Source: Cyanobacterium stanieri PCC 7202
Lineage (GTDB): Bacteria; Cyanobacteriota; Cyanobacteriia; Cyanobacteriales; Cyanobacteriaceae
Assembly: GCA_000317655.1 (NCBI GenBank)
Contig: CP003940.1
Span: 2,613,547-2,677,546 of the forward strand
Length of the DNA: 64,000 nucleotides
Direction of reading: 5' to 3'
In this document: in pieces, positions 55,538-64,000 of the stretch
Position numbering within the stretch: position 1 is the first letter of the stretch
How the letters are laid out: every line of letters starts with the position of its first letter
Program-made: the position numbers and the translations under genes
The notes under the pieces: generated by a model
Databases searched by the model: none
What the model saw: the letters and a program-made list of their open reading frames with translations, nothing else
What the model was told of the DNA's origin: nothing

Positions 55538-57193
55538 ATGATGATAGTAGACAAAATCGAATACAACTGTCGGGATATATCTACGTTGGGAGCGGAGTTA
55601 GTCTTTACTCAGGATCAAGAGGGGAATTATATTTCTTTTTTTTGGCAACCTACCGAAGACATATCATTGAGTTATAATAATCCGCCCTCCCATAATTGTA
55701 TTGATTTTTTGTGTCCTTTACCTCTTGCCCCCTATTTAGAAAGAATCAGGCGGGTAATGGCAAGGCGCATTCCTGAACAGTGTCATTATATTTTGAACTA
55801 CAGGGGCAAAGATTTTCCCTTTGAATTGATCATAAGTCCTATCATTGATCCTTATGGAGAGGTAAATCGGGTATTGGTCATGGGACACCGTTTACAATTT
55901 GAGGAGTTGGCTTTGACTTCTCCATCATCCCTACCGACTAATCCTGACCCTTTTCAGCAGGTTTTGACTCGTATTGCCCGTAACATCCGCAGTACCCTTG
56001 ATCTCGATACCATTGGCAAACAAACCGTAGATAGCATTGGGGAGGCTCTACAGGTTTCTCGTTGTTTATTGTTGGTGCCTTCTCCCCAAGCCGAGGTGGT
56101 GTTGGTAAAGGCGGAGTATTGCCTTCCTGCTTATGAGAGTATGTTGGGCTGTACTTTTGATGTGGACAAGCATCTTTGCTTACAAGAGGCTCTTAGTTCT
56201 CAAAAACCTTGTGCCTATCATGATTTTCAGTTTAATGGGTTTCAATGTCAGTCAAGCCTTGTGGTGGGTACTTTTTATCAAAAAGAATTTAATAGTATTC
56301 TTGTACTTCATCAGTGCGATCGCCCCCGGCATTGGAACGTGGGAGAAGTAGAATTAATCCAAGAATTAGCAGATCAAGTGGGAACGGCGATCGCCCATGC
56401 TACCATTTATAAGAAACTAGAAGAAGCCAACCAAGAAGCAGAAGAAGCCTCAAGACTAAAAAGCGAATTTTTAGCCAGTACCAGCCATGAATTGAGAACA
56501 CCCCTTAACGGAATGCTAGGATTTCTCCAACTGGTATTAGACGACATGGCAGACACCAAAGAAGAAGAAAGAGAATTTATCTCCCAAGCCTATAACTCAG
56601 CCCTCCACCTACTCAACCTGATCAACGATATTCTTGACATTGCCAGAATAGAAGCCAACAAAATTGAATTTAAATTTGAACAAATATCCCTCAACCAAAT
56701 CTGCGAAGAAGTCGCCAAATTTGCCCATAATCAAGCAGTGAGAAAAAAAATAGACTTCAACATAAACCTACCACCTACCTACGACCCCATTATCATCTAT
56801 TCCGACTACCAAAGACTACTACAAATAATGTTTAACCTCGTCGGTAACTCCCTCAAATTCACCCACCAAGGAAGTATATCCATCAGTGCAGAAATTATCT
56901 CCAAACCCCTCGAATTTAGAGACGAACAACTGCCCGGATTTGTCAAAATTAGCGTCGAAGATACAGGAATCGGCGTATCCCTAGAAAAACAAGACAATTT
57001 ATTTGAAAAATTTTATCAAGTAGATGGCTCTCGTACCAAAGCCTACGGCGGCACAGGATTAGGACTTGCCATATCCAAAAGACTCATTGAAACCATGGGA
57101 GGTAAAATATCCTTTTATAGCATGGGAGAAGACTTAGGCTCCACCGTCACCCTTACCGTACCATTGATGCAACTACCTATTATCAAAGAATAA
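55538..57193 (+). CDS. Sensor histidine kinase (PAS-like, GAF, HisKA, HATPase)
   Basis: The product has 551 residues from ATG 55538; a TTG at 55523 is also possible. It appears soluble. A PAS-like N-terminal region (about 15-125) is followed by a GAF domain (about 140-290, CLLLVPSPQAEVVLVKAEY, ADQVGTAIAHATIYKKL), a coiled coil, the H-box FLASTSHELRTPLNGML with the phosphorylatable His, and an ATPase with NLVGNSLKF, DTGIGV and GGTGLGLAIS. No receiver domain is attached and no response regulator gene is adjacent. Cys residues in the GAF (QCHYI, CLQEAL) do not form a clear bilin-binding CxxxH. A pentapeptide-repeat gene starts six bases after the stop. Confidence 0.87.
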   Translation: MMIVDKIEYNCRDISTLGAELVFTQDQEGNYISFFWQPTEDISLSYNNPPSHNCIDFLCPLPLAPYLERIRRVMARRIPEQCHYILNYRGKDFPFELIISPIIDPYGEVNRVLVMGHRLQFEELALTSPSSLPTNPDPFQQVLTRIARNIRSTLDLDTIGKQTVDSIGEALQVSRCLLLVPSPQAEVVLVKAEYCLPAYESMLGCTFDVDKHLCLQEALSSQKPCAYHDFQFNGFQCQSSLVVGTFYQKEFNSILVLHQCDRPRHWNVGEVELIQELADQVGTAIAHATIYKKLEEANQEAEEASRLKSEFLASTSHELRTPLNGMLGFLQLVLDDMADTKEEEREFISQAYNSALHLLNLINDILDIARIEANKIEFKFEQISLNQICEEVAKFAHNQAVRKKIDFNINLPPTYDPIIIYSDYQRLLQIMFNLVGNSLKFTHQGSISISAEIISKPLEFRDEQLPGFVKISVEDTGIGVSLEKQDNLFEKFYQVDGSRTKAYGGTGLGLAISKRLIETMGGKISFYSMGEDLGSTVTLTVPLMQLPIIKE

Positions 57194-57199
57194 ACATAT

Positions 57200-58192
57200 A
57201 TGGAAATCAACGAATTTATTGATCGTTTCACCGCAGGAGAAACAGACTTTTCCAACTCCGTTTTAGCAGGAATAGACCTAGCAGGAGTAGATCTCATCGG
57301 AGTTACCCTCGATAACGCCAACCTACAAAAATCAAACTTTACCTTTAGCTACCTTAGTCGTGGTAACTTTCACCGTGCCAACCTTGTAGAAAGCAATTTT
57401 AGCGGTGCCAACCTCAATCAGGCCAATTTTCGTTCCGCCAATCTGCACCGTACCGAATTCCATGGTGCCATTTTACAAAAAGCCGACTTTAGAGGAAGTC
57501 AATTAACCCTTGCCAACCTTCTCGATGCCAACCTCATCGAAGCAGACTTTAGAAACGCAGACTTAAATAACGCCAACCTAAAAGGAGCCTGTTTACGGGG
57601 AGCAAATTTAAGACAAGAAAAACGAGGAAATCCAGTCAACCTCATTGGTGCCAACTTAGATAAAGCCGATTTGAGAGGCTCCGATTTGAGAGGGGCAAAC
57701 CTTCGGGGTGCTAGTTTAATCGGTACCAACCTAAGAGATGTTAACTTAAGGGGCGCTGATTTGACAGGGGCAAACCTAACCGAAGCCAACCTCAACGGTG
57801 CTTTTTTGACCGATGCCGAATGCACAGGGGCAAAATTTATCGGAGCCAATTTATCCAACGCCAAAATGGAAAGGGCAAATATGACCGATGCCGAATTAAC
57901 CATGGTTAATATGGATAGTGCCTCCATGCCCGAAGCGAAATTCATTCGAGCCAATTTAGTTCAAGCTAACATGACTTTTGCTCGGATGAATAGAGCCGAT
58001 TTTAGTCGCTCCAATCTTTACGGTGCCATTTTACGTAACGCTTCTTTGATGGAGGTATTTTTTGCCCGTACCAATTTAAGCTCCGCCGACATGAGTAACG
58101 CCAACTTAATTGGTGCTGATTTGAGTAGTGCGAATATTCTCAGCGTTAATTTTGAGGGTGCTATTATGCCCGACGGTCAAGTTTATCATTAA
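57200..58192 (+). CDS. Pentapeptide-repeat protein
   Basis: The 330-residue protein is built almost entirely of A(D/N)LXX repeats (ANLQKSNFTFSYLSRGNFHRANL, GADLTGANLTEANLNGAFL) that fold as a right-handed square beta-helix. A short helical N-terminus (MEINEFIDRFTAGE) precedes the repeats. A lower-repeat spacer (RQEKRGNPVNLIG, near 137-150) interrupts the solenoid, suggesting two stacks. Pentapeptide proteins are numerous in cyanobacteria and mostly uncharacterised. It lies six bases after the GAF histidine kinase, so the two form an operon. Confidence 0.9.
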   Translation: MEINEFIDRFTAGETDFSNSVLAGIDLAGVDLIGVTLDNANLQKSNFTFSYLSRGNFHRANLVESNFSGANLNQANFRSANLHRTEFHGAILQKADFRGSQLTLANLLDANLIEADFRNADLNNANLKGACLRGANLRQEKRGNPVNLIGANLDKADLRGSDLRGANLRGASLIGTNLRDVNLRGADLTGANLTEANLNGAFLTDAECTGAKFIGANLSNAKMERANMTDAELTMVNMDSASMPEAKFIRANLVQANMTFARMNRADFSRSNLYGAILRNASLMEVFFARTNLSSADMSNANLIGADLSSANILSVNFEGAIMPDGQVYH

Positions 58193-58306
58193 ACTCCTGA
58201 CCCACATGGTGGAACAATTTACCGTCATGGTGTCGTCATAAGGTACAGTTTGTTAAAGTAAAGATGATTTCTATTCATTTTATTAAAAATATCGCTGACG
58301 ATCTAT

Positions 58307-58840
58307 ATGATTCCTTTCAAATTAGTTAGTAAACGTTTAATGGCTACCCTTGCGGTATCTAGTTCCTTGTTAGTCGGAATTCCTTATTTTGCCCTAGCCC
58401 AAAGTAACCCCGGATTGACTATTTTTAGTGGTGTTGAGCGTGAAAACATCCTCAACTATCACCTTGATTTTGGTGGCAGGGCTGGAAATTGGGATCGTTA
58501 TCGTCTCAGGATTCCGGGTAATAGGTTAACTGAAGGGGTTTCCAAATTGTATGTCATCTATCCAGATTATTATACTGGTAGATTTGATGTCGATAGAATT
58601 GAAGTTAGGCAAAATAATCAAACTCTTCCATTGCGAGATGTAGTTTGGGATCAAGAAAGCAATTTTATCGAAATTGATTTAGAAGAACCTATATTAGAAA
58701 GTAGAGCCCTTGAAATTGTCATGTCCAATGTTCATAACCCCCGTTTTGGTGGTACCTTCTATTTTCAAGGACAGATGATGACCGCAGGACAAATTCCTAT
58801 TCGTTTAAATATTGGTACTTGGATTTTAAGTATTAATTAA
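58307..58840 (+). CDS. DUF2808 exported protein
   Basis: The 177-residue protein has a signal peptide (LMATLAVSSSLLVGIPYFALAQ, cleavage near AQ-SN). A DUF2808 domain with FSGVERENILNYHLDFGG, DRYRLRIPGNRL and YVIYPDYYTGRFD follows. The family is secreted or periplasmic in cyanobacteria and of unknown function. Start is ATG, about 115 bases after the pentapeptide gene. A terminator follows at 58871. Confidence 0.85.
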   Translation: MIPFKLVSKRLMATLAVSSSLLVGIPYFALAQSNPGLTIFSGVERENILNYHLDFGGRAGNWDRYRLRIPGNRLTEGVSKLYVIYPDYYTGRFDVDRIEVRQNNQTLPLRDVVWDQESNFIEIDLEEPILESRALEIVMSNVHNPRFGGTFYFQGQMMTAGQIPIRLNIGTWILSIN

Positions 58841-58870
58841 TTTTCTTCGCAAAAAACCTTTAAATTTTGA

Positions 58871-58903
58871 GGGCGTAATATCTTACGTCCCAGTTTCTTT
58901 TTT
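58871..58903 (+). terminator. DUF2808 terminator
   Basis: GGGCGTAA pairs with TTACG(T)CCC with one bulged T over TATC, followed by a T-rich tract to about 58903. Confidence 0.75.
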
Positions 58904-58962
58904 GTAAGGATATTCACCTATATTATACTTAATAACATAAGTAGCTATTTAAAAATAAATCC

Positions 58963-59403
58963 ATGACAGAAGAAAATAACGCTAATTCGACCTCAGCCAA
59001 AAAAACTCCTGCCAAGAAAAAAGAAAAGCCCCCTGCCATTGAAGATAAACCCTTTACCGAATTTATGGAAGAGCATTTTACTCCTTCCCTCAAAGATGCT
59101 TTTGCTAAACAGGGTATCGAAGAAATTGAGTTGGCTCTGCAAAAAGATAAAATTCCCGTATTGGGTTTGGAAAATAATCCTGAATGTTGGCAGTTACAAG
59201 GAAAATGGTGCGATCGCACCTTTGCCATTTATTTCCTAGAAGAAGATATAAAAGGACAAAAAGCATTTACCTGCACTGCTAACAGTAAAAAACCCAGTAC
59301 CTTAGAATCATTTATGATCGATGAACGTCGGGTAAACCTAGATCTTTTGGTGTTATATACCCTACAACGCTTAAATGGTCAAAAATGGCTTTCTAGGAAC
59401 TAA
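58963..59403 (+). CDS. DUF2996 protein
   Basis: The soluble 146-residue protein has an N-terminal Lys/Ala/Pro-rich tail (KKTPAKKKEKPP) and a compact domain (DKPFTEFMEEHFTPSLKDAF, CWQLQGKWCDRTFAIYFLEEDIKGQKAF) matching DUF2996 of cyanobacteria and chloroplasts. No enzyme motif is visible. Start is ATG. Its end is followed by a purine-rich heptamer array at 59434. Confidence 0.85.
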   Translation: MTEENNANSTSAKKTPAKKKEKPPAIEDKPFTEFMEEHFTPSLKDAFAKQGIEEIELALQKDKIPVLGLENNPECWQLQGKWCDRTFAIYFLEEDIKGQKAFTCTANSKKPSTLESFMIDERRVNLDLLVLYTLQRLNGQKWLSRN

Positions 59404-59433
59404 TCTTGAGTCCAAATATGCTCACTGGGGGCG

Positions 59434-59454
59434 GGGAATGGGCAATGGGGAATT
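59434..59454 (+). repeat. Heptamer array (GGGAATG class), three units
   Basis: The units are GGGAATG, GGCAATG and GGGAATT, ending ten bases before the CopD-like stop region. Confidence 0.65.
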
Positions 59455-59463
59455 TATCAACGC

Positions 59464-59910
59464 TCACATCAACCCCCCCAAACGAATCCCTACCCCAAAC
59501 ACCACAAACAACACCCCTATAGTGGTAATCGCCACAATATGCCAAGCCAAAGAATTAAGGGTGTCAACGCTTAAGTTAGGAATAATAAATAATCTGGCAT
59601 GAATTGCCAAAATTACCGTTAACAAGAGTAACCCCAACTTAATCACCACATAGCGAGACAAAAAAGAATCCCAAGCCCATAAACCCTGAAAATGGGGAAA
59701 ATAAATCCACACCAATCCCAAACCCGTAACTATCTGTATCCCCAAAGCAATCAACCCCAACGTTTCAAAATTTTCCTCAAAATTTTCGATCAACTGAGGT
59801 TCTTTCTGTGTCCAAGCCTTGGGCAATACCATCACCGCTAAAATTAAATGTCCCCCCGTCCAGATAGTTGCACTTAGGGTATGGATTAATATCAATAGTT
59901 TAAAGATCAT
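59464..59910 (-). CDS. CopD-like membrane protein
   Basis: The 148-residue integral membrane protein has four helices (about 3-22, 45-70, 88-108 and 120-145). Conserved histidines include His10 (LILIHTLSATIWTGG), His21 and His in LAIHARLF and LAWHIVAITT, as in the CopD/YtfE-associated heme-or-copper membrane family. Copper import is classic for CopD, but short CopD-like proteins may bind heme. The gene is divergent from norB across 446 bases. Start is ATG at 59910. Confidence 0.8.
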   Translation of the reverse strand: MIFKLLILIHTLSATIWTGGHLILAVMVLPKAWTQKEPQLIENFEENFETLGLIALGIQIVTGLGLVWIYFPHFQGLWAWDSFLSRYVVIKLGLLLLTVILAIHARLFIIPNLSVDTLNSLAWHIVAITTIGVLFVVFGVGIRLGGLM

Positions 59911-59958
59911 TTTTGTATATCATACTAAATCCTGTTTGAATAATATACTAATTAGGGC

Positions 59959-60015
59959 GGGGAACAGGGAACGGGGAACAGGCAAAAGATAACAATTGTT
60001 TATTGTCAATTGTTA
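59959..60015 (+). repeat. Composite heptamer array (GGGAACA then ATTGTTA class)
   Basis: The purine class GGGAACA, GGGAACG, GGGAACA, GGCAAAA runs into GATAACA, ATTGTTTT (one extra T), ATTGTCA, ATTGTTA. The second half repeats the interior of the MITE-like element at 43063-43083. It lies in the 446-bp divergent region between the CopD-like gene and norB. Confidence 0.72.
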
Positions 60016-60028
60016 CACAGTGAACAAT
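60009..60028. promoter_or_regulatory. Imperfect palindrome upstream of norB
   Basis: ATTGTTACAC and GTGAACAAT are near-complements (one base missing), centred about 340 bases before norB. It partly overlaps the heptamer array, so a regulatory role is doubtful. The rest of the gap (60029-60356) is AT-rich, and I see no further element. Confidence 0.25.
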
Positions 60029-60356
60029 AGTAAACTTTACTAATCGGATTTGGTATCACTACATTATGTAATTTTTGCATTTAAAAGTCGTTTCTTTTGT
60101 GAAAACTTGCCCCAATTTTTTATTTTATATGTTAAACAATTAAAGATATTTTATTAATTTTTGTAAAAATCTTGAATGTTTTACGATGGCTTAATTGTAG
60201 CCTGAAACACCTTAAAATTAATAAAAATTAAAGATTGAATCCAAAAATTTTGTCTAAGATCATGGATAGGTCAAGAAAACTTAAATCAGAAAAAAACAGA
60301 CATTAGATTGTTTCTTGTACCATGTGTTTTTTGCATAAACTTATCAAGTAAGATCT

Positions 60357-62666
60357 ATGGCAGACTCTACAATTAACATAGCAACAAAGACAGAGCCACA
60401 ATATAAACGCTGGGGATTACCCGCATGGCTCGTCTTTATCTGTGTGGTTACATTTACCGTACTACTATGTGCAGGAGCCGTAATTTATAAAAATGCTCCC
60501 CCCATCCCCGGTACAGTGGTATCTACGCAACAAGAAGTAATTTTAACCCATGAACAAATCGAACATGGACAAGTCACCTATTTAGGTAGGGGAGGGCAAC
60601 ACATCGGGAGTATTTGGGGACATGGAAGTTATCTCGCACCAGATTGGACAGCAGATGTTTTGCACCGTTGGGGTTTAGCCACGGCGGGGGTATTACATAA
60701 CAACGATCCCAATTTTAGTCAAGAAGACTGGGAAGCCCTCGACAGGGTAGAACAAGCCATGTTACAGGCGGAGTTACAGCAAGAATTTAAGGCGAATCGT
60801 TATAGTAATGATACCGATACCCTTACCCTTACCTCTGCTCAAATCAAGGGTTTAGAACAAGTATTTGCAGATTATAAGCAACTATTAACCAACGGTTCCA
60901 CAATTCATTCCATTCCCCAAGGATGGTTTAAAGATGATACCGAAATTCGTGATGTGACGGCGTTTTTTAGTTGGACTGCATGGGCAGCCTCTGCCAATCG
61001 CCCCAATGCTCCCTTTTCCTACACCGCCAATTTTCCCCATGATGATTTAATCGGAAACAATGCACCACCTCAGTTTATAATTTGGTCTATTGTTTCGGTT
61101 ATTGTTTTAATTGCAGGGATTGCAGGGTTTATTTTTATTTACCTTACCCAAGAGGATGCAGAAGAAATTCAGGTGGTGGAAAGTCGCCCTTCTATTCGTA
61201 TCGCTACCCCTAGCCAAAAAGCGACTACCCTTTTCTTTGGGGTTGCCATGGGGTTGTTTTGTGTACAGATGTTGATGGGTATGGTGACAGCCCATTATGC
61301 CGTGGAAGGGGATGGTTTTTATGGTGTACCGATTCAGAATTATCTACCCTATGCGGCTTCTCGTACATGGCACTTACAGTTAGCGGTGTTTTGGATTGCT
61401 ACCTGTTGGTTAGCGGCGGGGTTATATTTTGCTCCCCGTTTCGGTAAAAATGAGCCGAAGTTTCAGGTATGGGGTAATAGTACCTTATTGGTAGCTTTAA
61501 CCGTGGTGGTGGTAGGTTCTTTAATTGGTGGTTGGGCTAGTATTCAAGGTATTTTGGGCGGTGATCAGAGTTTCTGGTTTGGGCATCAAGGTTATGAATA
61601 TGTGGAGTTAGGGCGATTATGGCAATTACTCCTTATTGGTGGGATGGTATTCTGGTTGTTTTTGATGTATCGTGCCTTAAAACCTGCCCTCAAGGCGGAG
61701 GGAAGCAAAACGGGCTTAAATCACTTTTTCCTATATAGTGCCATTACCATTCCTTTATTCTATGCCTCTGGTTTGATGTACACCAATCATACTCCTGTGA
61801 GTATTGCTGAGTATTGGCGTTGGTGGGTGGTACATCTTTGGGTAGAGGGCTTTTTTGAAGTATTTGCCACCGTGGCGATCGCCTATTTGTGCAGTGAATT
61901 AGGATTCTTGAAACGCTCATCCGCCCTTCGTGCTACCTATCTAACCACGATTCTTTATCTTGGTAGTGGGGTAATTGGTACACTACACCATCTCTATTTT
62001 GCTGGTACACCTGTATTTATTACTGCCATGGGTGCAGTGGCTTCGGCGTTGGAAGTAGTACCCTTAACCTTGATTGGTTTTGAGGTGTTAAAATCCATGC
62101 GGTTATCCCAAGAAGCCCAAGGATTTTATCGTTTACCCCTCAAGTTCTTTATTGCCACCTGTTTTTGGAATTTAATTGGGGCTGGGGTATTCGGATTTTT
62201 GATTAATCCTCCCATTGTGCTTTATTATTCCCAAGGTTTAAATACTACCCCTATTCATGCCCACTCCGCTTTGTATGGTGTTTACGGCTCCTTGGCGATC
62301 GCCCTTATGCTGTTTGCCCTACGAGAAATTACCCCCGATGAAGCATGGAGCGAAAAAGGCTTTAACTTCTCTTTTTGGTGGCTAAATATCGGCTTAGTGA
62401 TGATGATGATTTTCGGGCTAATACCCAACGGATTTTATCAGTTAGTGCAATCGGTTAACCATGGTACATGGTACGCCAGAAGTGCCGAAGTCATTAGCTC
62501 AGGCTGGATGCGATGGACAGTGTGGCTAAGGATACCGGGAGATATTGTTTTCGCCATTGGTGCGGTGGTGTTAGTTATTTCCGTAATTAAAGCCATTTAT
62601 GGCATTTTCCAACAACCTACCCAAGCCCAACCCGATGACATTCCCGTCATTACCTCCAAACTATAA
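60357..62666 (+). CDS. norB: Quinol-dependent nitric oxide reductase (qNOR)
   Basis: The 769-residue heme-copper oxidase-family enzyme reduces two NO to N2O with quinol. The N-terminus has the qNOR extension: a membrane helix (18-44), then a periplasmic domain with GQHIGSIWGHGSYLAPDW but no CxxCH heme-c motif. The catalytic subunit core has about twelve helices with the metal-ligand histidines in TAHYAVEGDGFYG, TWHLQLAVFW, WWVVHLWVEG, GTLHHLYFAG and HAHSALYGVYG. In cyanobacteria qNOR detoxifies NO. Start is ATG. An MFS gene follows 117 bases later. Confidence 0.93.
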   Translation: MADSTINIATKTEPQYKRWGLPAWLVFICVVTFTVLLCAGAVIYKNAPPIPGTVVSTQQEVILTHEQIEHGQVTYLGRGGQHIGSIWGHGSYLAPDWTADVLHRWGLATAGVLHNNDPNFSQEDWEALDRVEQAMLQAELQQEFKANRYSNDTDTLTLTSAQIKGLEQVFADYKQLLTNGSTIHSIPQGWFKDDTEIRDVTAFFSWTAWAASANRPNAPFSYTANFPHDDLIGNNAPPQFIIWSIVSVIVLIAGIAGFIFIYLTQEDAEEIQVVESRPSIRIATPSQKATTLFFGVAMGLFCVQMLMGMVTAHYAVEGDGFYGVPIQNYLPYAASRTWHLQLAVFWIATCWLAAGLYFAPRFGKNEPKFQVWGNSTLLVALTVVVVGSLIGGWASIQGILGGDQSFWFGHQGYEYVELGRLWQLLLIGGMVFWLFLMYRALKPALKAEGSKTGLNHFFLYSAITIPLFYASGLMYTNHTPVSIAEYWRWWVVHLWVEGFFEVFATVAIAYLCSELGFLKRSSALRATYLTTILYLGSGVIGTLHHLYFAGTPVFITAMGAVASALEVVPLTLIGFEVLKSMRLSQEAQGFYRLPLKFFIATCFWNLIGAGVFGFLINPPIVLYYSQGLNTTPIHAHSALYGVYGSLAIALMLFALREITPDEAWSEKGFNFSFWWLNIGLVMMMIFGLIPNGFYQLVQSVNHGTWYARSAEVISSGWMRWTVWLRIPGDIVFAIGAVVLVISVIKAIYGIFQQPTQAQPDDIPVITSKL

Positions 62667-62782
62667 CAGTCGATCCAGAACTCAACTTATCTTAATGTTA
62701 GCCAGATCAAATAATGCAATTATTGCATAATATTCATAATAAGAGGGTAAAATATAGAAGATTTCCATAACCAAAAAAGAGG

Positions 62783-64000
62783 ATGAGTCAAAAAGACACA
62801 CATATCGAAGAAGCCGATCGCACCCTAAGACTAAAAAAACATCAACAACTATTCAACCTTCTTTCCATTGCCGCAGGACTAATCTTTTTACAGGGGTTTA
62901 TGATTGCCCCCCTCATCCCCAGACTATCAGAAGTATTTAACGTTCCAGTCCAAGAAATCGGCTTTATCGTTCCTGCCTATATGCTCTCCTATGCCCTCAT
63001 GGCACTATTTTATGGGCTATTATCAGATCGTTTTGGTCGTTGGTCAATTATTCGTCTCTCCCTGATTATTTTCGTAGTTTGTACCGCCCTCACCGCCACC
63101 TCCCAAAACGCAGGACAGATGGCAACATGGCGTTTATTAACAGGCATCGGAGCCAGTGGTGTAATACCCCTTACCTTTGCCCTCATCGGTGATTTATTCC
63201 CCTTTGATCAACGGGGAGTAAAACTAGGCTTAGTATTTGCCGCCATGGAAGGAGGTATGGCAGCAGGTTCGGCAGGGGGAGCTATTCTCGAACCCTACAT
63301 CGGATGGCGTTGGCTTTTCCTCGGCACAGCTATCATGGCCGCCATAGTCCTTGTATTGTTAAATCCCTACGGGGCATTGTTTGATACCGCCAAAGCCGAA
63401 AAACTGCCCTCTATTCGCCAAATATTTAGGGGTTATAGCAAAGTTTTAGTAACTTTTCGGGGCAAAAGAACCTATAGTTATGTACTCTGGAATGGTGTTT
63501 ATCACTCAGGGGTTTACACATGGCTAGGGTTATATTTATCCCAACGTTACGACATGGGAGCGTTAAATATCGGTTTAACTATCCTCGGTTATGGTATTCC
63601 CGGATTATTACTAAGTCCAGCCATTGGTAAAGCCGTAGATAAGTGGGGGAGAAGGTGGTTAATTCCCGCAGGATTAATCATGGCTGGGTTATCTGGATTA
63701 TTTATGATCTTAAACATTCCCCCCTATATGACCACCATTTCTGTTTTAATTTTATCCCTCGGTTATGATCTCACTCAGCCCCTTTTCGTTGGTATCGTCA
63801 CGGATTTGGGAGATGATGATAAATTGGGTCAAACCATGGGTTTAAAAGTATTTCTCTTATTTACAGGGTTTGGAGTTGGTAGTTTGATTTTTGGGGAATT
63901 ACTCAATTTTGGCTTCGGTGTGAGTCTGGCTGTTTTTGGTTTCATTCAGCTAATTTCGGGATTAATTGCCATCCCCCTATTTTGGCGAGAAGTTCCTTGG
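62783..64000 (+). CDS. MFS transporter (3' end beyond window)
   Basis: The reading frame stays open for 406 codons from ATG 62783 to the window end. A short hydrophilic N-terminus with a charged stretch is followed by about eleven visible membrane helices. The MFS motif A is GLLSDRFGRWSII (between helices 2 and 3), with the half-repeat near GKAVDKWGRRWLI. It resembles Bcr/CflA or sugar-phosphate-type drug/metabolite antiporters, and the substrate is unknown. It is in the same direction as norB and 117 bases from it, so cotranscription is possible. The 3' end is missing. Confidence 0.88.
   Translation, partial: MSQKDTHIEEADRTLRLKKHQQLFNLLSIAAGLIFLQGFMIAPLIPRLSEVFNVPVQEIGFIVPAYMLSYALMALFYGLLSDRFGRWSIIRLSLIIFVVCTALTATSQNAGQMATWRLLTGIGASGVIPLTFALIGDLFPFDQRGVKLGLVFAAMEGGMAAGSAGGAILEPYIGWRWLFLGTAIMAAIVLVLLNPYGALFDTAKAEKLPSIRQIFRGYSKVLVTFRGKRTYSYVLWNGVYHSGVYTWLGLYLSQRYDMGALNIGLTILGYGIPGLLLSPAIGKAVDKWGRRWLIPAGLIMAGLSGLFMILNIPPYMTTISVLILSLGYDLTQPLFVGIVTDLGDDDKLGQTMGLKVFLLFTGFGVGSLIFGELLNFGFGVSLAVFGFIQLISGLIAIPLFWREVPW

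Noticed and set aside
57499-57954. 151-codon minus-strand ORF inside the pentapeptide gene
   Set aside because: It is the antisense shadow of a periodic repeat; its Ala/Pro/Leu-rich translation mirrors the pentapeptide code.

Overview
The window is a chromosomal stretch of an AT-rich cyanobacterium. The evidence is the frequent HIP1 octamer GCGATCGC, a cyanobacterial nrtABCD nitrate transporter behind a textbook NtcA promoter, PII (glnB), cyanobacterial-type glgA and PEP carboxylase, and many small families found mainly in cyanobacteria (DUF4912, DUF3082, DUF2605, DUF2973, DUF2808, DUF2996). No heterocyst or nifH genes are seen. A unicellular Cyanobacterium/Geminocystis-like organism is an inference from composition and gene content.

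Layout. 1-5 kb: a 48-residue zinc-knuckle protein, tRNA-Val(GAC), a SLOG-fold protein, rdgB, and a glycogen-debranching-type glucosidase next to a GT4 glycosyltransferase. 5-12 kb: ABC-F protein Uup, argF, a DUF4912 protein, an alpha/beta hydrolase and an RCK potassium channel. 12-18 kb: mreB-mreC, a possible EbsA-like protein, dusA, recO and a TPP riboswitch in front of thiC. 18-25 kb: a short ethylene-receptor-like histidine kinase with an Rcp1-type response regulator, an Amt transporter, two envelope proteins, a STAS protein with a probable ATT start, mini-RNase III and glnB. 25-36 kb: glgA, dnaK, the small DUF3082/DUF2605/DUF2973 genes, deoC, rnc, a GST, a GluR0-like glutamate-gated K+ channel, an SDR protein and a DUF3782-like nuclease-fold protein. 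36-42 kb: nrtABCD. 42-50 kb: small membrane proteins, a MITE-like repeat, a LivG/NatA-type ATPase, an FHA-ABC transporter and ppc. 50-60 kb: DUF1499, an O-antigen ligase-like protein, a membrane-anchored IS6-transposase derivative, a CbiO-like ATPase, a CobW GTPase, a ribbon-helix-helix protein overlapping a 31-codon ORF, a GAF histidine kinase followed by a pentapeptide-repeat protein, DUF2808 and DUF2996. 60-64 kb: a CopD-like protein, the quinol NO reductase norB and an MFS transporter cut by the window end.

Functional threads. Nitrogen: NtcA-driven nrtABCD, PII, Amt and argF. Carbon storage and anaplerosis: glgA, the debranching enzyme, GT4 and ppc. Ion sensing: two K+ channels, one with RCK domains and one glutamate-gated. 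RNA processing: two RNase III-fold enzymes. Signalling: the ethylene-receptor-like pair and the GAF kinase.

Most of the window is ordinary core genome, and I see no intact insertion sequence, prophage or CRISPR array. The unexplained structure is mainly non-coding. Heptanucleotide tandem arrays of two compositional classes recur between genes. A 21-bp repeat with core AGTTCGGGATAA occurs five times. At 42997-43113 two copies form terminal inverted repeats around a nine-unit heptamer array. Other points worth attention are the degenerate IS6-derived membrane protein, the ATT start behind a strong Shine-Dalgarno, the ethylene-receptor-type kinase and the folded 460-bp leader region before the STAS gene.
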